Of a stretch of DNA of 25,629 bases, positions 8,605-17,418 are shown piece by piece; the stretch's first letter is position 1; each line of letters opens with the position of its first letter. The stretch comes from Puniceicoccales bacterium (GTDB taxonomy: Bacteria > Verrucomicrobiota > Verrucomicrobiia > Opitutales > JAIRKQ01), in the NCBI GenBank assembly GCA_031279395.1, contig JAITIO010000029.1, positions 1 through 25,629 of the forward strand. Direction: 5' to 3'. Below the pieces are notes generated by a model. The model had not been told where the DNA came from. It made no database searches and saw only the letters and a program-made list of their open reading frames with translations. Made by a program: the position numbers and the translations under genes.

Positions 8605-9267
8605 TTAAATGGATTTCCGAATAATTTCCAATGCGTAGGACTTCATAATCCCCGGCAGTCTGTGGGAATTAATAAAATCCAAGAGCAAATTTGCATCTCT
8701 TTTCCCTACTTCCCGCAACATCCAACCACAGGCTTTGTGAATGAGGTGATGCGAGTGGTTGAGAAAATGTTCGCATAGGTCAATTGTCAATTGCAAATTG
8801 CCATTTTTAATGAATGCAAATGATGCCACTATGGCAATCCGATTTTCCCACAAATTGTCAGATTTTGCCAGCTTCCAAATGATATCCGTTCCGTCGTTCT
8901 TTTGACAATATGCTCCGCAAATTCTGTATGCAGCAACATCTACCAGGTCCCAATTATTTACAAATTGTGTATTGGCGAGGTAAATGCTAATCACTTCTTC
9001 CGGAACCGTTTTAAATTTTTCAATTAGCAAAACGAGAGCCACAAAGCGTGCCTCATGCAGCGAATTTTGCAGTAATTTTTCAATTTCACCAAATGAAATG
9101 TTGGAATATTTTTTTGCGACTTTCCGAAGATTTGGAACACTCGTACCACAAAATTTATCGCCGTATCCATATTGGCCAGGCCTCGCTTGAAAAAATCTTT
9201 CACATTGCTTGGCAGAGGACAGATTACCAAATGACTCAATCTCCTCTATAATATGCTTGGTTACCAT
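8605..9267 (-). CDS. AlkD-like DNA alkylation repair protein
   Basis: This 220-residue protein belongs to the HEAT-like-repeat DNA glycosylases that excise bulky or positively charged alkylated bases such as N3- and N7-alkylpurines. Landmarks are GYGDKFCGTSVPNLRKVAK (35-53) and NNWDLVD with Trp106 and Asp110, matching the catalytic Trp/Asp pair of AlkD. LWENRIAIVASF (139-150) and the C-terminal HKACGWMLREVGKRD (177-191) also fit. It is a single gene with about 80 bases to the upstream-lying small ORF. The next gene on the far side is divergent. Confidence 0.9.
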   Translation of the reverse strand: MVTKHIIEEIESFGNLSSAKQCERFFQARPGQYGYGDKFCGTSVPNLRKVAKKYSNISFGEIEKLLQNSLHEARFVALVLLIEKFKTVPEEVISIYLANTQFVNNWDLVDVAAYRICGAYCQKNDGTDIIWKLAKSDNLWENRIAIVASFAFIKNGNLQLTIDLCEHFLNHSHHLIHKACGWMLREVGKRDANLLLDFINSHRLPGIMKSYALEIIRKSI

Positions 9268-9323
9268 TTTCTATTGCCAAGTTATCATGTTGGCGGTGTA
9301 TGACAATATATTTAAGATTCGTC

Positions 9324-9375
9324 GGCAATAAGCCATTGTGGTGATATTGCCTGTGTCTCCCAAGCTCAAAGCTTG
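9324..9375. repeat. Two small inverted repeats between the alkD-like gene and the NuoN-like gene
   Basis: GGCAATA (9324-9330) and TATTGCC (9345-9351) form a 7-base stem. CAAGCT (9361-9366) and AGCTTG (9370-9375) form a 6-base stem with a 3-base loop. Neither is followed by a T tract. They lie in the 184-base divergent gap and may be mRNA leader structures or operators. I cannot assign a role. Confidence 0.3.
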
Positions 9376-9451
9376 CCAAATCTATCTCCACCACGAATAA
9401 AAACATTTGAATTGCATAAAAATTTTTTACTCATGATAAAGTCTGTTGCAG

Positions 9452-10216
9452 ATGAATATTTTAACGACACCGGTATTCTTCGTATTGTACGCGATAGGAA
9501 ATTTGCCTGATCCATTGCGGCCGAAATCTTTATTTGTTCGGCTATTTCTCAATATTGGTAGTAAAATTTTGCTGGCCTGGTTTTTGTATACTACCGGATT
9601 AGAGTTCTTCGGGATATCTTTTGTCCTATTGAATTTAATCATGCTATTGTCCGTGGTATTTGCCCTATACGCTGAAAATTATTCAAGGTTTTTTGAACGT
9701 ACAGACTTGGTCCAATCTGTCTTTTTAGCAAATATCTTCGCCATGGGACTACCATTTGAAAATTCACAGAAATTCTTTTATGCGTTTTCCATGCCATACC
9801 TGGCCAGTAATGCCATTTTATTGGCAGTTGGATTTCTAAAAGAATTGGAATACAATCAACGGTCCGTATACATCGAAAACTTTTATAAACTCTTTGAAAA
9901 AAGAAAGGTCATTGCTCTTCCATTATGCTTGGCAATGATATTTTTGCTGGGAATTCCCCCTCTGCAGGGATTTTACTGGCGAGTAGAATTTTTAAAGGCT
10001 GTTTATAATTTTAGGAGGTCATGGAGTTTCGTAGTGTACACGGTTTGTTTTTACTCCATGGGCTATGTGTACCTCAAGTGGATACTGGCAATTTTTCAAA
10101 ACAAATTTTCCTTTCCCCAAGAAGTGAGCAATTTTCATTCTTCCCCCGTGATCAATTGGCTGATCATCCTATGTGCATTTGTAATATTGGGATGTTCATT
10201 TTTGATTCCCAATTAA
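9452..10216 (+). CDS. Short NADH-quinone oxidoreductase subunit N (NuoN)-like membrane protein
   Basis: This is a hydrophobic protein of about 254 residues with roughly six to eight membrane segments, the last near 230-249. The stretch LLGIPPLQGFYWRVEFLKA (around 165-183) resembles the conserved GIPP..GF(F/Y) of NuoN/ND2 proton-channel subunits, where a Lys/Arg-bearing helix follows. The preceding PYLASNAILLAVGF segment also fits. Full NuoN is nearly twice this length and sits at the end of the nuo operon. Here the gene stands alone before mutS with no other nuo gene visible. It may be a truncated or highly divergent subunit, or another membrane protein. The ATG at 9452 is chosen over the TTG two codons earlier. 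Confidence 0.55.
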   Translation: MNILTTPVFFVLYAIGNLPDPLRPKSLFVRLFLNIGSKILLAWFLYTTGLEFFGISFVLLNLIMLLSVVFALYAENYSRFFERTDLVQSVFLANIFAMGLPFENSQKFFYAFSMPYLASNAILLAVGFLKELEYNQRSVYIENFYKLFEKRKVIALPLCLAMIFLLGIPPLQGFYWRVEFLKAVYNFRRSWSFVVYTVCFYSMGYVYLKWILAIFQNKFSFPQEVSNFHSSPVINWLIILCAFVILGCSFLIPN

Positions 10217-10270
10217 ATATCAAAATTTTATTTGTAATCGAAATGGTTGACCATATTTTGGAGCAAATCG

Positions 10271-12808
10271 ATGCAAAATGACCAATCATCAACCCCCATG
10301 ATGCGGCAATATTTGGAAATCAAAAAAACGTTGCCGAAAAAAACGTTATTATTCTTCCATCTCGGTGATTTTTACGAATTATTTAACGAAGATGCGGAAA
10401 TCGGAGCACGCCTATTGGGAATAACACTAACCCGGCGTGGAACGACGCCGATGGCGGGAGTACCTTACCATGCCGCCACATCATATATAAACAAACTTTT
10501 AAACCGTGGGTACAAAATTGCCATCTGCGATCAAATTGGCATCCCCAAGCCGGGACATCTCGTAAAACGATCCTTGGCACGAATTCTTACGCCTGGAACC
10601 ATACTCGCAGAACACCAATTGGACGCCAAGAGGAACAAATACATTCTGGCAATAAATATCAAAAAACACGAATTCTCCATAGCATGGCTGGAAGCATCGA
10701 CGGGAGAATTGCAAATCGCAACATCCCCTGATCCTCGAAGACTATTTCCCATTACCTTCGCCTTGAACCCCTCCGAAATCATAGTTCCAGAAAATTCACA
10801 ATCCCAGTGGCCAAGTCTGGACACAAATGTTAGAGAATCTCTAAATGACCTGGTCAAAGGACGCACGCTATCGGAGTTGCCGGAATTTTATTTCGACAAG
10901 GTTCACGGTGCGAATGTTGCCAAAGAAATTTTAGGAGTGTTAAACTTTGATGGCTATGGAATAACTTTCAACGATTATCCTGCCCTCGGTCCTGCTGGAG
11001 CACTTCTTCACTACGCCGAAGAAAATTTCCGCCAAAAGCCACAAAATGTTAAATCCATTCAGTTGTATAGACCGCAAGAATCTATGCAAATCGACAATTC
11101 TACGATCAAAAATTTGGAAATCTTTTATTCCGTTTCTGGTCAAAAAATCGGGTCACTCGTACATGCCATCGATCGCACAATGACCCCATCGGGTGCCCGA
11201 CAATTGGAAAGGTTTTTGATGGAACCCAGTTTGCAAAGAAATGAAATCATGGGACGGCAAAACTGCGTACACGCATTTTGGGAAAATGAAGCCTTGCAGC
11301 TTAATGTTAAAAATTGTTTAAAAAATACCTACGATCTATCGCGAATTTTGACACGCCTGCAAAATCACATGAGAAATCCACGAGACCTAAATGCGGTCAA
11401 GTTAACCATTGAGCAATTTCCTGCTTTAAAAAATTTTCTAGAAGCGAGTAAGGTTCCTGAACTGAGAAAATTTTCCGAACAAATTCACACCTGCGATGAA
11501 TTAAAACATCTTCTATTATCTGCCCTGGGGGATAATTTACCGACCGACCTACTATCCGGTGGCTACATAAAAGCGGGCTACGATGCTCAACTCGACGAAT
11601 ACCGAAATCTATCAACAAATTGCAAATCCTGGATCAATGATTTCGAACGCAAGGAACAATCGCAAACGGGAATCAAAAGCCTAAAGGTCAAATACAATGG
11701 GGGATTCGGATATTTCATCGAAGTAACCAAATCCAACCTACACCTTGTCCCCAACTACTACATTCGGCGACAAACGACGGTTAATGCGGAACGATATACC
11801 ACGGATGAACTAAAAAAGAAGGAGATAGAAATTTTAAACTCCCAAACTTTGTCCATCGCGTTGGAAGAACAAATTTTCGACAAATTGGTTGCCAGGACAT
11901 TGGAAAACTTTCAGGACTTATTGATGGCTTCCAAAGCACTGGCTCAGTTGGACGTTTTTTGTGGGTGGGCGGAGCTATCTAAAGACAATAACTATTGTTG
12001 TCCGGAGATAGTCAATGAAGATTGCTTGGAAATCATAGATGGTCGACACCCGGTTATCGAACAAGTGCTGAAGCGCGAAAGCTTGGACACTTGCGGGGAC
12101 ATTTCGAACTTCATACCCAATGACCTGCGGTTAAAAAACGATGAGATTCAGATCGCTTTGATTACCGGGCCAAATATGGCAGGCAAGTCTACCTATATTC
12201 GTCAGGTTGCCCTAATTGCATTATTGGCTCATATTGGCTGTTGGGTCCCCGCCAAGAAATGCAAGCTTTCGCTCATCGACAAAATTTTTTCACGTATTGG
12301 ATCCGGAGATGATCTGTCCCGTGGACGTTCAACGTTTATGTTGGAAATGTCAGAAACCGCCAATATTTTGAACAATATGACAAATTCTAGTCTGATAATT
12401 TTGGACGAAGTGGGTCGCGGCACGAGCACATATGACGGATTGAGCATTGCTTGGGCGGTTATTGAATACCTCCACAGAGACGATGGCAGGGGACCTAAAA
12501 CACTATTCGCTACCCATTACCATGAATTGACAAAGCTATCCCAAACCCTTCCCCGCATGAAAAATTTCCAGATGGAAGTTAAGGAATGGAACGATGGAAT
12601 AATTTTTATGAGAAAAGTTTTAGGCGGAGCAGCCGATAGGTCCTATGGGATCCACGTCGCCCAACTGGCAGGCATTCCCAGCAAGGTCATCTCCCGTGCC
12701 AAAGACGTGCTCAAGGAATTGGAAGAGGAAGGAAATATTTTCATAAAAAATGTTTGGCATAAAAAGTCCAATGTTACTCGGGAAGATTTACAAATTACTC
12801 TTTTTTAA
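10271..12808 (+). CDS. mutS: DNA mismatch repair protein MutS
   Basis: MutS recognises mismatches and small loops and recruits MutL. The ATG at 10271 gives 845 residues starting MQNDQSSTPMMRQYLEIK, matching the usual start, and follows GGAG at proper spacing. The frame opens at a TTG at 10247, which I reject. The mismatch-reading Phe-X-Glu is in GDFYELF (Phe34, Glu36). Walker A ITGPNMAGKS is at 631-640, Walker B with signature LIILDEVGRGTS at 708-719, and the helix-turn-helix GIHVAQLAGIP lies near the end. The C-terminus is short after the ATPase domain. It follows the NuoN-like gene by 54 bases and may share its transcript. Confidence 0.98.
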   Translation: MQNDQSSTPMMRQYLEIKKTLPKKTLLFFHLGDFYELFNEDAEIGARLLGITLTRRGTTPMAGVPYHAATSYINKLLNRGYKIAICDQIGIPKPGHLVKRSLARILTPGTILAEHQLDAKRNKYILAINIKKHEFSIAWLEASTGELQIATSPDPRRLFPITFALNPSEIIVPENSQSQWPSLDTNVRESLNDLVKGRTLSELPEFYFDKVHGANVAKEILGVLNFDGYGITFNDYPALGPAGALLHYAEENFRQKPQNVKSIQLYRPQESMQIDNSTIKNLEIFYSVSGQKIGSLVHAIDRTMTPSGARQLERFLMEPSLQRNEIMGRQNCVHAFWENEALQLNVKNCLKNTYDLSRILTRLQNHMRNPRDLNAVKLTIEQFPALKNFLEASKVPELRKFSEQIHTCDELKHLLLSALGDNLPTDLLSGGYIKAGYDAQLDEYRNLSTNCKSWINDFERKEQSQTGIKSLKVKYNGGFGYFIEVTKSNLHLVPNYYIRRQTTVNAERYTTDELKKKEIEILNSQTLSIALEEQIFDKLVARTLENFQDLLMASKALAQLDVFCGWAELSKDNNYCCPEIVNEDCLEIIDGRHPVIEQVLKRESLDTCGDISNFIPNDLRLKNDEIQIALITGPNMAGKSTYIRQVALIALLAHIGCWVPAKKCKLSLIDKIFSRIGSGDDLSRGRSTFMLEMSETANILNNMTNSSLIILDEVGRGTSTYDGLSIAWAVIEYLHRDDGRGPKTLFATHYHELTKLSQTLPRMKNFQMEVKEWNDGIIFMRKVLGGAADRSYGIHVAQLAGIPSKVISRAKDVLKELEEEGNIFIKNVWHKKSNVTREDLQITLF

Positions 12809-13069
12809 GGGTAGGTAATCATTGAATTTCTTCTCGGGAGCAGTCCCCTAAAAAAATTGGACAAAAAGGAAAGGAAAGATGGAAAATTCATACCTGTTGG
12901 AGAAATAGCAAGCAGAGAAAAAGAGGGAAAAGACACCTGCTGATACTATGGTTACTGTGTTTAGAAATAGCGATTCAATGGGTAGTACGTTTCCCCTTGC
13001 CTGCTACCTTTTTTTGTGTTTTTATCAAAAGAGATAACTATAAGTCAATTTTCGCACATTCCTACTCCG
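12809..13069. other. Gene-free gap between mutS and the DUF2608-like gene
   Basis: This is a 261-base convergent gap. It contains a short GGGA/TCCC inverted repeat near 12837-12848 and T-rich stretches near 13009-13024. I see no ORF with protein-like character and no convincing terminator. Confidence 0.4.
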
Positions 13070-13927
13070 TCATTTTAATTCTGAGATCGAAGCAGGTTGT
13101 TCCTCTGTGTCCAGCATTGATATATCTTCTGTTGGGGTTGCCAGTTGATATTCAAACTTAGAGCTCGATGCTAAATTTTCTTCAACGTCACTATCTGGTA
13201 TCCAGATGTTTTTTTCTTTTAAAACTGTCAATTGATATTTAATCTTGTTTGCACAAAATGGGGTTGTTTGAGCCAATTTGTGGGATTCCGTATACCTAAT
13301 TCCAAGAAATTTAATCTTCGCAAGGGCGCATTGTACCTCAACATCCTCCAGGTGTTCCATTTTATCATCTATGAAAATTACTTCATTCGGCATAACGTTG
13401 GCGTATGCAAGAAACCCCATCAAGCACTGTGATTTGGGAATGCTCCCACAGCAGATTACTCCCGAGCCATATGCTGGTGGGTATTCTTTCCCAAATTCTC
13501 TAAAATATTTATCGGACAATGAAGGCCAAAACATCTTAAAATTATATCCGAAGCTTTCCAATGTTGATATTCTCCACGCCATCGGATCTCTTATGGCCGC
13601 AACGGGTTGCGTGGAAAGTGCAGTTAAGACGATGGATTTTATATCTCTTCTATGCAAACTCTCGACAAGTTCCGGCATTCGCTGATTTACCAAAAGATTC
13701 TTGCTGGATACTAAAATGGATGTTGCAATTTCATATAGTGCTTCTTCTGAAAAATTAGAAATATTCTCGGCACACCATTCGACAAAAAAATCATGATTTC
13801 GAGTTTGCCAAACCTGTTCAGAAAGCGTCGTCAGTACTTCATCACAATCAAACACCACCAAGGTGTTACCATCGGCAACCTTTAGCCTTTTCTCAATATC
13901 ATCTATGGTGTCTGCAACTATTATCAT
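13070..13927 (-). CDS. DUF2608-like HAD-superfamily protein, possible effector
   Basis: The 285-residue protein has the four HAD phosphatase motifs: VVFDCDEV with Asp27 and Asp29, VLTAL with Thr102, Lys165, and FIDDKMEHLE with Asp187 and Asp188. The layout DCDEVL...IDDK..HL matches the DUF2608 family, which I know mainly from Legionella, Chlamydia-like and Rickettsia-like intracellular bacteria. Their biochemical role is largely unknown. There is no obvious signal peptide. The last 45 residues are acidic, Ser/Glu-rich and probably disordered, which would suit a secretion signal tail. It is monocistronic with a long AT-rich upstream region. Motif assignment is firm; family name and effector role are inference. 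Confidence 0.75.
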   Translation of the reverse strand: MIIVADTIDDIEKRLKVADGNTLVVFDCDEVLTTLSEQVWQTRNHDFFVEWCAENISNFSEEALYEIATSILVSSKNLLVNQRMPELVESLHRRDIKSIVLTALSTQPVAAIRDPMAWRISTLESFGYNFKMFWPSLSDKYFREFGKEYPPAYGSGVICCGSIPKSQCLMGFLAYANVMPNEVIFIDDKMEHLEDVEVQCALAKIKFLGIRYTESHKLAQTTPFCANKIKYQLTVLKEKNIWIPDSDVEENLASSSKFEYQLATPTEDISMLDTEEQPASISELK

Positions 13928-14389
13928 CTTGTCTATGTTTTAAAACGCTAGGTTTTCCCGGGAGGAAAAAACGATAAATAAATCAATATTTAAATTATTG
14001 TAAAAATTTCAACAAAAGTAAAGCATTTCGCCGTAACTAACCATAAAACATGACTTTTGTGACACCGACAAAGTTACAAAATAACACCATATAAAATATC
14101 ACCAGTATAGGCCACATGATTTTTAAACATATAAAATTATGACAAAAAAGCAAGGAAAATGATACTACCGCATGGACAGGGTTTCATGAAAGTTACAAAA
14201 GAAAAAATCTCATTTCTTTTCCTGGCTTTATGTCACCCTCATCCAGATTAAACCCAGATTAACTACCAAAATAAGTCTCCATGGAAAAGTCGAACAAGGA
14301 GGAAAGAAAGGATCAAACGATTGCGTTGGAGGAAAAGGTATCAGGGAAAGAAGGTGGGAAGATTTTTTCGAAGGGAAAAGCCTTGGAAA
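13928..14389. other. Long AT-rich spacer upstream of the DUF2608-like gene
   Basis: This 462-base stretch holds no convincing gene. It has a small palindromic element (TTTTCC/GGAAAA around 13962-13978) and a near-tandem 11-base repeat (CCAGATTAAAC) at 14243-14263. A 38-codon Lys/Glu-rich frame (14281-14397) overlaps bioF. It probably carries the promoter of the DUF2608-like gene on the minus strand and the 3' end of the bio transcript. Confidence 0.4.
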
Positions 14390-15589
14390 TTATTTGAACT
14401 GCCCCTGGGAATTTCCAGCGATCGTTTTGATGGTATTGACAATGCGAAACAGTGCATCTTTCCACTCATCTTCCTCATATTCGGAACAGACGGAAAGTCT
14501 TAGCCGTGCGTGCCCCAGAGGAACCGAAGGATAGCGAATTGCTGCCAAATAAATTCCTTGTTGGTAAAGATTTTCGAAAATTTTCATCGCCGTAGTTTCA
14601 TCTCCAATAACTATGGGTAAAATAGCTATGGCTTCCGGAGGGAATGCCATTCCCCATTCCGAAAAAATACTTTTCGCCATCTCCGAAAACCGTTTCAGCC
14701 TGTAAACCCTCTCCGGCTGACTTTGCAAGATTTGTAAAGCCTTTGACGAAGCTGCCAACATGGAGCTTGGAAGCATTGTAGAACATATGAAAGGGCGGGA
14801 ATGCTGGCATAAATATTGAATTAAACATTTGGTTCCACAAACAAAACCACCCAGGCTTCCGAGTGCTTTGCTGCATGTTCCAACTTGTACGATGCGTGAA
14901 TTTGGTAAAACATTGAAGTATTCCAAAGTTCCGTGACCCCTCTCCCCCAAAACGCCCAACGAATGAGCATCATCGATGATAATATGAGCATCGAAACTTT
15001 CTGCCAGTTGCAACAATTCTGGCAATGGGGCAACGGTTCCATCCATACTAAAAACCCCTTCCGTAATAATAAAGCGCGACTGTGCACTTCGATGTTCATT
15101 CAATAGTTTCTGTAGCCAATTAACATCGCGGTGGGGATAAATCACCACCTTGCCATGGGAAAGTTTGCAACCATCAATTATGCTAGCGTGGTTTTTTTCA
15201 TCGCTGAATATCACGTCTCCGTTGCAGCCGATGGTTGAGATTAAACCAATGTTTGCCATATATCCGGTGTTGAATATCAATGCCGCTTCGGAACGTTTGA
15301 AAGCTGCCAATTCTCTTTCCAATTGATTTGCCAGAGGATGTGCCCCCGTTGTTAACCGTGCACCGCTGGATCCAAAACCACCATAACGCATACAATTTTG
15401 TGCGGATTCTATGACTTCAGGATGAAACCGTAGCCCCAAATAGTCATTGGTACATGCCACAAAAAGTCTATGACCGACTTCAGCTATACCATGTGTCGTA
15501 TCGAGAAATTTTAGCATTGGAATATTTCTCGTCAAATTCATGCGGTGGTATTTTTCAATTTCGGATCGCCAATATGTTTCTCCATGCAT
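14390..15589 (-). CDS. bioF: 8-amino-7-oxononanoate synthase BioF
   Basis: BioF condenses pimeloyl-thioester with L-alanine, using pyridoxal phosphate, to make 8-amino-7-oxononanoate for biotin. The 399-residue sequence has the alpha-oxoamine synthase landmarks. GSSGARLTTG is at 73-82, NTGYMAN at 107-113, and IIIDDAHSLGVLGERG (204-219) carries the cofactor Asp and His. The Schiff-base lysine Lys241 is in GTCSKALGSLGGF. Sister enzymes such as Kbl, ALAS and SPT share these motifs. The adjoining bioW, two bases upstream, decides for BioF. No bioA, bioD or bioB lies in this window. Confidence 0.92.
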   Translation of the reverse strand: MHGETYWRSEIEKYHRMNLTRNIPMLKFLDTTHGIAEVGHRLFVACTNDYLGLRFHPEVIESAQNCMRYGGFGSSGARLTTGAHPLANQLERELAAFKRSEAALIFNTGYMANIGLISTIGCNGDVIFSDEKNHASIIDGCKLSHGKVVIYPHRDVNWLQKLLNEHRSAQSRFIITEGVFSMDGTVAPLPELLQLAESFDAHIIIDDAHSLGVLGERGHGTLEYFNVLPNSRIVQVGTCSKALGSLGGFVCGTKCLIQYLCQHSRPFICSTMLPSSMLAASSKALQILQSQPERVYRLKRFSEMAKSIFSEWGMAFPPEAIAILPIVIGDETTAMKIFENLYQQGIYLAAIRYPSVPLGHARLRLSVCSEYEEDEWKDALFRIVNTIKTIAGNSQGQFK

Positions 15590-15591
15590 AT

Positions 15592-16368
15592 TTATTTTCG
15601 CAAAGCTTTTACCAATACCGGCTGATGTTCGAAAAAATCAATCAAATCATCGAGATCTGCATTCGGTTTGACAAAAAACACGCGCCCACCGATATTGTCC
15701 TCTTTCAGTTTCATTGGAGAAAGTCTCCTATAAATTTCTTTGGAAGCAACATATCCAGTGACATAGTGCGGATCATCTGACCAACACAACTCCGCCATAT
15801 AATCCTTTGCAAATGCTGCTTTTGAGGCTAATATCATGGCCTCACGGACCTTTTCACCGCCTACGCCAGATTCGGCTAAAGAGCTCAAAAATGCGGACTC
15901 ATTTTCACAGTCCATGTGAGATAATCGAACCCCGCGGACACCAAAACTGTCGATGCGTTCGCCGGTGATAGCATCCAGGACCATTCCTCCCCTCATGCTT
16001 GCCGATAAATTCTTGATCAACTCGACACCTTTGCGCGCTGCGGTTTTTGAAACCCCAAATTCGACGAGCGAGGCGATGGCACTGCCATGGGCTTGTTTCA
16101 CGGTCGCAAATTCCAGTGATTCTATTTTTAAAGCAGGTATTAGGTGGATCGTTGCCTTGTCCATTTTGTCGATTTGAATATTGATGGTATCTGCCTTGCC
16201 ACGTGTGTGTGTTAGAATCCTCTGGAGAAGATTTTGAACAACTGTAACCATTTGATCGCCGGACACTAAACGTTCACAACCGGATAAATGCTGTCTCTCA
16301 TTTTCATTACTGCCATTGGTTGCAGCCCGCATGCGTACGCTAAATAAGTAGTGTGTATTTTCACCCAT
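15592..16368 (-). CDS. bioW: 6-carboxyhexanoate-CoA ligase (pimeloyl-CoA synthetase) BioW
   Basis: BioW adenylates pimelate and transfers it to CoA, giving pimeloyl-CoA for BioF. The 258-residue protein carries the distinctive family stretches SVRMRA (10-15), GCERLV (30-35), GGMVLDAITGER (127-138), RGVRLSHMD (145-153) and ELCWSDDPHYVTGYVA (193-208). This family is small and not easily confused with other ligases. It is the first gene of a two-gene unit with bioF, separated by two bases. The pathway start depends on free pimelate rather than the BioC/BioH route. No strong ribosome binding site is visible before the ATG. Confidence 0.95.
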   Translation of the reverse strand: MGENTHYLFSVRMRAATNGSNENERQHLSGCERLVSGDQMVTVVQNLLQRILTHTRGKADTINIQIDKMDKATIHLIPALKIESLEFATVKQAHGSAIASLVEFGVSKTAARKGVELIKNLSASMRGGMVLDAITGERIDSFGVRGVRLSHMDCENESAFLSSLAESGVGGEKVREAMILASKAAFAKDYMAELCWSDDPHYVTGYVASKEIYRRLSPMKLKEDNIGGRVFFVKPNADLDDLIDFFEHQPVLVKALRK

Positions 16369-16423
16369 TAGGACGACAAATATCTACAGCCTATTAGCAA
16401 TAATTCAAGCTATTTAACGGTAG

Positions 16424-16794
16424 CAAAAAACAACGATTAGGTCTCCCATAGGATCCTTTACATATCCTCACGGAAAAACAATATATGACGAAAGCTTTAC
16501 AAGAATTTTTAATGATGTCCCTCGGAGGAGAAAAAACTTTGATAGCATTCTCTGGAAACACATGATGCTATACTTACAGCAGGAGTATAATATTCCAGAA
16601 GGGCAGGCCATATCATTCGTTACGAATTTTTATAATGCTCACAGGTTATATCAAGCAGCGGTAAAAAACTGCAAAGGGCAACCCCCCAATGTTTGAGTAC
16701 CCGAGTATTTGGTGGAATCGTAAAAATAAGACAAAATGAGCGTATCGCGTTGGCAGATGTTAAAGGAACAAAAATTTACTACTACTCTAGCTAA
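16424..16794 (+). pseudogene. Broken ORF beside the IS remnant, unknown family
   Basis: A frame without an ATG start runs from 16424 to TGA at 16694-16696. It reads as protein-like sequence, including YDESFTRIFNDVPRR, KHMMLYLQQEYNIPEGQ and FVTNFYNAHRLYQAAV. A second frame (+1) covers the following bases to TAA at 16792, with RVFGGIVKIRQNERIALAD. The two could be one gene split by a frameshift near 16680 and cut off by the IS at its 3' side. The missing start suggests loss of the 5' end too. I recognise no family. Confidence 0.45.
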
Positions 16795-17418
16795 GAACTC
16801 ATATTTTCAAATAAAAGAGAAAAAACAGGCGACGGGGATGGAAGAGAAGGAGGTGTGGGCACAGCGGTAATAGCGGGCATCGATGGAGTGCCAATCCTTT
16901 CATTTACCGACCATATTTTCAATTTTATGACATCGTTTGTGGAGATTTGTGTCGTAAGGGAGCTGGACTTTGCGGCTGCCTATGAACGGTATGCATGGTT
17001 CTATTCCGCGTTGTTCAATACCTTCCAAACCCAGTCGGTACACCCTATCCATTAAAAAACATGCAACCGCTAGCAAATCTTCTAACGAATTACCTATTCT
17101 TGGTGTTGATCTTGCCCTTGAACCAGTCGACGTCGTATCCTTTGTCTGCTAACAGATAATTCGCCTTCGGCAGATCTTTTAGTAGCTTTCCGATACCAAC
17201 GATGTCATTGACATTTCCAGCTGTCAGCGACAATCGCACCGGTCTCCCAAGTCCATCGCAAACGGCATGAAGCTTGTCACCAAGTCCTCCTTTCGTTCGC
17301 CCAATGTGCCTGGGAGAAGCCCCCCTTTTTTAGGCTTACCGCCGTCCCGTGAACTTTCAAATGGGTTGCGTCGGCCATCAAGATTTTCGGACAGTTTTAT
17401 GAGTCCGGAGCCTAGGGA
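16785..17418 (-). mobile_element. Decayed, internally deleted IS5-family (IS427-like) element
   Basis: Read on the minus strand, this segment starts with the terminal repeat (17418-17401). It then gives transposase pieces ILMADATHLKVHGTAVSLKK, GRTKGGLGDKLHAVCDGLGR, YLLADKGYDVDWFKGK, HKIENM and KDWHSIDARYYRCAHTSF. All three catalytic DDE positions (MAD, LAD, KIEN) can still be seen. A frameshift follows SLKKGG and several stops interrupt the 3' part. The N-terminal third of the transposase is missing: the left repeat abuts the first catalytic Asp region, so about 350 bases were deleted. The other end (about 16785-16802) is a degraded copy of the repeat. It cannot transpose by itself. Confidence 0.85.

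Noticed and set aside
12809..13069. Possible degraded third IS copy after mutS
   Set aside because: A faint likeness to the transposase C-terminal DNA (AAGCAGAGAAAAAGAGG) is not backed by a terminal repeat or a readable peptide.
13278..13685. 135-codon plus-strand frame inside the DUF2608-like gene
   Set aside because: It is antisense to a gene with clear HAD motifs, and its peptide lacks any protein-like pattern.
14243..14263. Near-tandem 11-base repeat (CCAGATTAAAC)
   Set aside because: There are only two units with one imperfection, too short to call an iteron or regulatory array.
14281..14397. 38-codon Lys/Glu-rich frame starting MEKSNKEERKD
   Set aside because: It has no ribosome binding site and overlaps the 3' end of bioF. 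Its composition follows from purine-rich DNA.
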